From assembly GCA_028679855.1 (NCBI GenBank), contig JAJRAP010000217.1, positions 1-7,748 of the forward strand: DNA of 7,748 nt, read 5' to 3'. The DNA comes from Candidatus Methanoperedens sp. (lineage in GTDB: Archaea; Halobacteriota; Methanosarcinia; Methanosarcinales; Methanoperedenaceae). Numbering within the stretch: position 1 is the first letter of the stretch; every line of letters begins with the position of its first letter. This document shows, piece after piece, positions 6,046-7,748 of the stretch. Made by a program: the position numbers and the translations under genes. The notes beneath the pieces are model-generated. The model did not search any database. It was not told where the DNA came from and was given only the letters and a program-made list of their open reading frames with translations.

Positions 6046-6057
6046 TTTCGTATTAAC
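6041..6057. repeat. 6-bp inverted repeat GTTAAT-N5-ATTAAC
   Basis: The left arm overlaps the stop codon of the membrane-protein gene (6043-6045) and the dyad ends 12 bases before the next TATA-like box. It could end the MscS transcript or be an operator for the 6108 cluster. There is no T-run after it to decide. Confidence 0.35.
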
Positions 6058-6068
6058 TTATTCAAAAT

Positions 6069-6077
6069 AGTTATATC
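6069..6077 (+). promoter_or_regulatory. TATA-like box for the 6108-hxlB-aminotransferase cluster
   Basis: GTTATATCC, preceded by A-rich CAAAATA as a possible BRE, has its centre about 35 bases before the ATG at 6108. It predicts a leader of only about 10 bases, matching the lack of a Shine-Dalgarno site before that ATG. Confidence 0.55.
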
Positions 6078-6107
6078 CCCTCAGGTATAAGATAGCATTG
6101 TAAGCTT

Positions 6108-6632
6108 ATGATAGAGACCATGTATGCAAAAGAAGCTGCAGATTTTCTCACGGATGGAAGGGAAATATCACTTGTGGAAATGGGGAGTGAAGATATTAAC
6201 GTTTCATGCAGCCAGGGAAAGATCAATCTTTGGTTCGGCAGGCAGGTCAGTGAGACACTGATCCGTCAAGTCATATTCGGTATTTCTAATGTAGATCCCT
6301 CAGTAAGCCATGAATTGGAAGTAATATGTAATTTCGATACTATATCGGCGTATGAGAGCGCGGGTTACACATTGATTTCATATTCAAAAACGAAGGGAGG
6401 ATACAGGACGGTTTTCAAGCTGTCTTTCTCGAAGAAATTCGCTCTTGACCATTTCGTGAAATCAATAATAGACCAGCTTAAGGAAAAAGGCGTTAAATTC
6501 ACGCTTCACTGGGATGGGAGTCCTGGCATGATAATCCATGTATATAATGAGTTAAACAAGCTTGACGAAATGAAGATAAAGCGGATAGAATATAAAGCTG
6601 CAGAGGATAAAGAGGATAAAGAGGATAAATGA
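6108..6632 (+). CDS. Unrecognised soluble 174-residue protein coupled to hxlB
   Basis: I do not recognise the family. The product is soluble, mixed alpha/beta and has no membrane segment. Visible parts are an N-terminal helix, ISLVEMGSEDINVSC (20-34), a central beta-rich part with GYTLISYSKTKGGYRTVFKLSFSKKF, an amphipathic helix around DHFVKSIIDQLKEKGVKF, and FTLHWDGSPGMIIHVYNEL. The tail is a run of charged residues ending in three EDK repeats encoded by a 9-bp tandem repeat. The ATG at 6108 has no ribosome binding site; a second in-frame ATG lies four codons on. Its stop codon overlaps the hxlB ATG (ATGA), so the two are almost certainly co-translated. That suggests a link to hexulose phosphate metabolism or to its regulation, which is inference from position only. 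Confidence 0.8.
   Translation: MIETMYAKEAADFLTDGREISLVEMGSEDINVSCSQGKINLWFGRQVSETLIRQVIFGISNVDPSVSHELEVICNFDTISAYESAGYTLISYSKTKGGYRTVFKLSFSKKFALDHFVKSIIDQLKEKGVKFTLHWDGSPGMIIHVYNELNKLDEMKIKRIEYKAAEDKEDKEDK
6603..6629 (+). repeat. Tandem repeat (GAGGATAAA)x3
   Basis: Three perfect 9-bp units encode EDK-EDK-EDK at the end of the 174-residue protein. The last unit also gives GAGG 4 bases before the hxlB ATG, so the repeat doubles as the ribosome binding region of the next gene. A change in unit number would stay in frame. Confidence 0.85.
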
Positions 6633-7237
6633 CCGGCGAAAAGAATGATTGTAAAGCTACTAAAGTATCGATGAACTTTATTGCAGAACATATAAAGAAA
6701 GTTGCCTCGAAGCTTGATACCGGCTCTGTGTCAGATCTTGTGGACAATATTATGGGGGCAAAAAAGATATTCCTGATGGGGGCAGGAAGGTCGGGTTTAG
6801 CAGCAAAGGCTTTTGCTATGAGGCTCATGCATATGGGATTCCAGGTGCATGTTGTGGGAGAGACAACTGCCCCTGCAGTTGCGCCAGACGACCTTGTCAT
6901 AGCCGTTTCGGGTTCAGGAGAAACTACTTCAGTTGCGAACCTTGGCGCCATCTCGAAAAAGATCGGGTCAAAACTTGCAACTATTACATCGAATAAGGAC
7001 TCTTCTCTTGGTATTATTTCTGATATTGTGGTTATTATTCCCGGAAGACCCAAGGAAGACCTGGATTATGAGGATTACCAGGAACGGCGGATGATAGGAT
7101 ATCCTCAACTTGCGCCTCTTGGAACAGTGTTCGAGATATCAGCGCTGGTATTTCTGGACGCCGTAATTTCAGAGCTGATGGTCAGGACAGGTGCAAGTGA
7201 AGCTGAGTTGAAAAAGCGCCACACTGTATTTGATTGA
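6629..7237 (+). CDS. hxlB: 6-phospho-3-hexuloisomerase (SIS-domain)
   Basis: Interconverts D-arabino-3-hexulose 6-phosphate and fructose 6-phosphate; cytosolic. With hexulose-6-phosphate synthase, archaea lacking the oxidative pentose phosphate branch run this pathway in reverse to make ribulose 5-phosphate, releasing formaldehyde. The 202 residues form a single SIS domain: the phosphosugar loop GAGRSGLAAKAFAMRL (51-66), HVVGETTAPAV (74-84), second phosphate site SGSGETTS (94-101), TSNKDSSLG (120-128), conserved PLGTVFE (163-169) and the C-terminal LKKRHTVFD. Length and order match archaeal PHI enzymes; a generic SIS sugar isomerase is the alternative but less likely. The first ~15 residues are variable, and an internal ATG (M15) is a less likely start. 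ATG overlaps the previous stop. The synthase partner is not in the window. Confidence 0.9.
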   Translation: MTGEKNDCKATKVSMNFIAEHIKKVASKLDTGSVSDLVDNIMGAKKIFLMGAGRSGLAAKAFAMRLMHMGFQVHVVGETTAPAVAPDDLVIAVSGSGETTSVANLGAISKKIGSKLATITSNKDSSLGIISDIVVIIPGRPKEDLDYEDYQERRMIGYPQLAPLGTVFEISALVFLDAVISELMVRTGASEAELKKRHTVFD

Positions 7238-7240
7238 GGG
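7236..7240 (+). promoter_or_regulatory. Shine-Dalgarno site of the aminotransferase gene
   Basis: GAGGG overlaps the hxlB stop codon and ends 2 bases before the ATG at 7243. The spacing is unusually short, but no better start is close by. Confidence 0.45.
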
Positions 7241-7242
7241 AC

Positions 7243-7748
7243 ATGTTTTCGCAGAGGGTAAAGAGCCTTGACATCTCTGGTATCAGGAAGATGTTCGAGG
7301 GGGCGGGACCAAATGCCATAAACCTGGGACTGGGTCAACCGGATTTCGATACACCGGAGCACATCAAGAGAGCAGCAATTGATGCTATTAATAAAGGATT
7401 CACAGGATATACTGCAAACCTCGGCATCCCGGAACTGCGGGAAGCCCTGAGTAAAAAGTTTGAGATAGATAACAGTTTTTCAGTTTCGCGTGATGAGGTG
7501 ATGGTCACTTCCGGGGCTTCTGAAGCGCTGCATCTCGCATTACAGGCTCTGGTAGATATAGGAGATGAGGTACTTGTGCCTGACCCGGGGTTTGTATCAT
7601 ATTCACCCCTGGCAAAGTTGGCAGGGGGAAAGGTGGTAGGCGTGCCGCTGGGTGAAAAGCTGACGCTGACCCCTGATGCCGTGAACGAGCTTATTACCCC
7701 GAAAACCCGTGTCATTATCATTAATTCGCCCTCGAATCCCACCGGGAC
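7243..7748 (+). CDS. PLP-dependent class I/II aminotransferase (N-terminal 168 residues)
   Basis: Fold-type I aminotransferase that moves an amino group between an amino acid and a 2-oxo acid using pyridoxal phosphate; the usual archaeal members act on aspartate, aromatic or branched substrates. The visible part has the substrate-binding LGLGQPDFDTP (28-38), the YTANLGIPELREAL segment (56-69), the PLP-phosphate loop TSGASEAL (89-96), PDPGFVSY with the aromatic that stacks on PLP (113-120), and NSPSNPTG (161-168) whose Asn binds the cofactor. The catalytic lysine, the Asp that pairs with the pyridine nitrogen, and the C-terminal Arg lie beyond the right edge. Substrate cannot be assigned from this half. 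The gap after hxlB is 5 bases, so it is the third gene of that cluster. Confidence 0.92.
   Translation, partial: MFSQRVKSLDISGIRKMFEGAGPNAINLGLGQPDFDTPEHIKRAAIDAINKGFTGYTANLGIPELREALSKKFEIDNSFSVSRDEVMVTSGASEALHLALQALVDIGDEVLVPDPGFVSYSPLAKLAGGKVVGVPLGEKLTLTPDAVNELITPKTRVIIINSPSNPTG

Noticed and set aside
6499..7053. 184-codon minus-strand frame
   Set aside because: It is antisense to the end of the 174-residue gene and to the SIS domain of hxlB; there is no independent start signal.
7335..7742. 135-codon minus-strand frame at the right edge
   Set aside because: It is antisense to the aminotransferase, whose PLP motifs are clear; its Ser/Pro/Ala-rich sequence is a shadow pattern.
1..7748. CRISPR array, defence island, tRNA or rRNA genes
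   Set aside because: No regularly spaced repeats, no cas or restriction motifs and no cloverleaf or rRNA landmarks are visible on either strand.

Overview
The window looks like a piece of a euryarchaeal chromosome. The evidence is a short archaeal-type class I HMG-CoA reductase without a membrane anchor, AT-rich TATA-like boxes placed so that several transcripts would start at or just before the ATG, and a 6-phospho-3-hexuloisomerase of the kind archaea use to make pentose phosphates. A methanogen or ANME-type member of the Methanosarcinales is a reasonable guess. That placement is inference, because no taxonomic marker gene is present.

Left part (1-1200): a poorly conserved, mostly decayed stretch. 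It holds the last 35 codons of a gene entering from the left, about 280 bases without an intact gene, an unrecognised minus-strand ORF that may have lost its 5' end, and a broken IS4-like transposase. The transposase fragment shows Y-x2-R-x3-E, the start of the IS4 YREK signature, followed by a C-terminal tail in another frame. Next come a perfect 8-bp dyad and two very short same-frame ORFs with good ribosome binding sites.

Middle (1254-4510): a small DsrE-like protein and hmgA (mevalonate pathway, ether-lipid isoprenoids) on the plus strand, each with a TATA-like box at near-leaderless spacing. Convergent to them on the minus strand are ilvC (branched-chain amino acids), which has its own promoter and Shine-Dalgarno site, and upstream of it a small membrane-anchored OB-fold-like protein.

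Right part (4549-7748): a palindromic TATA element lies between the divergent OB-fold gene and an MscS-type mechanosensitive channel gene. The channel gene is followed after 4 bases by a four-helix membrane protein. A new promoter then starts a tight cluster: an unrecognised 174-residue soluble protein, hxlB (its ATG overlaps the previous stop) and a PLP-dependent class I/II aminotransferase that runs off the right edge.

Most of the window is ordinary core metabolism. The parts worth a second look are the IS graveyard with its dyad and small ORFs, the shared palindromic promoter, the (GAGGATAAA)3 repeat at the hxlB start, and the unknown gene coupled to hxlB. I see no convincing new defence or mobile system.
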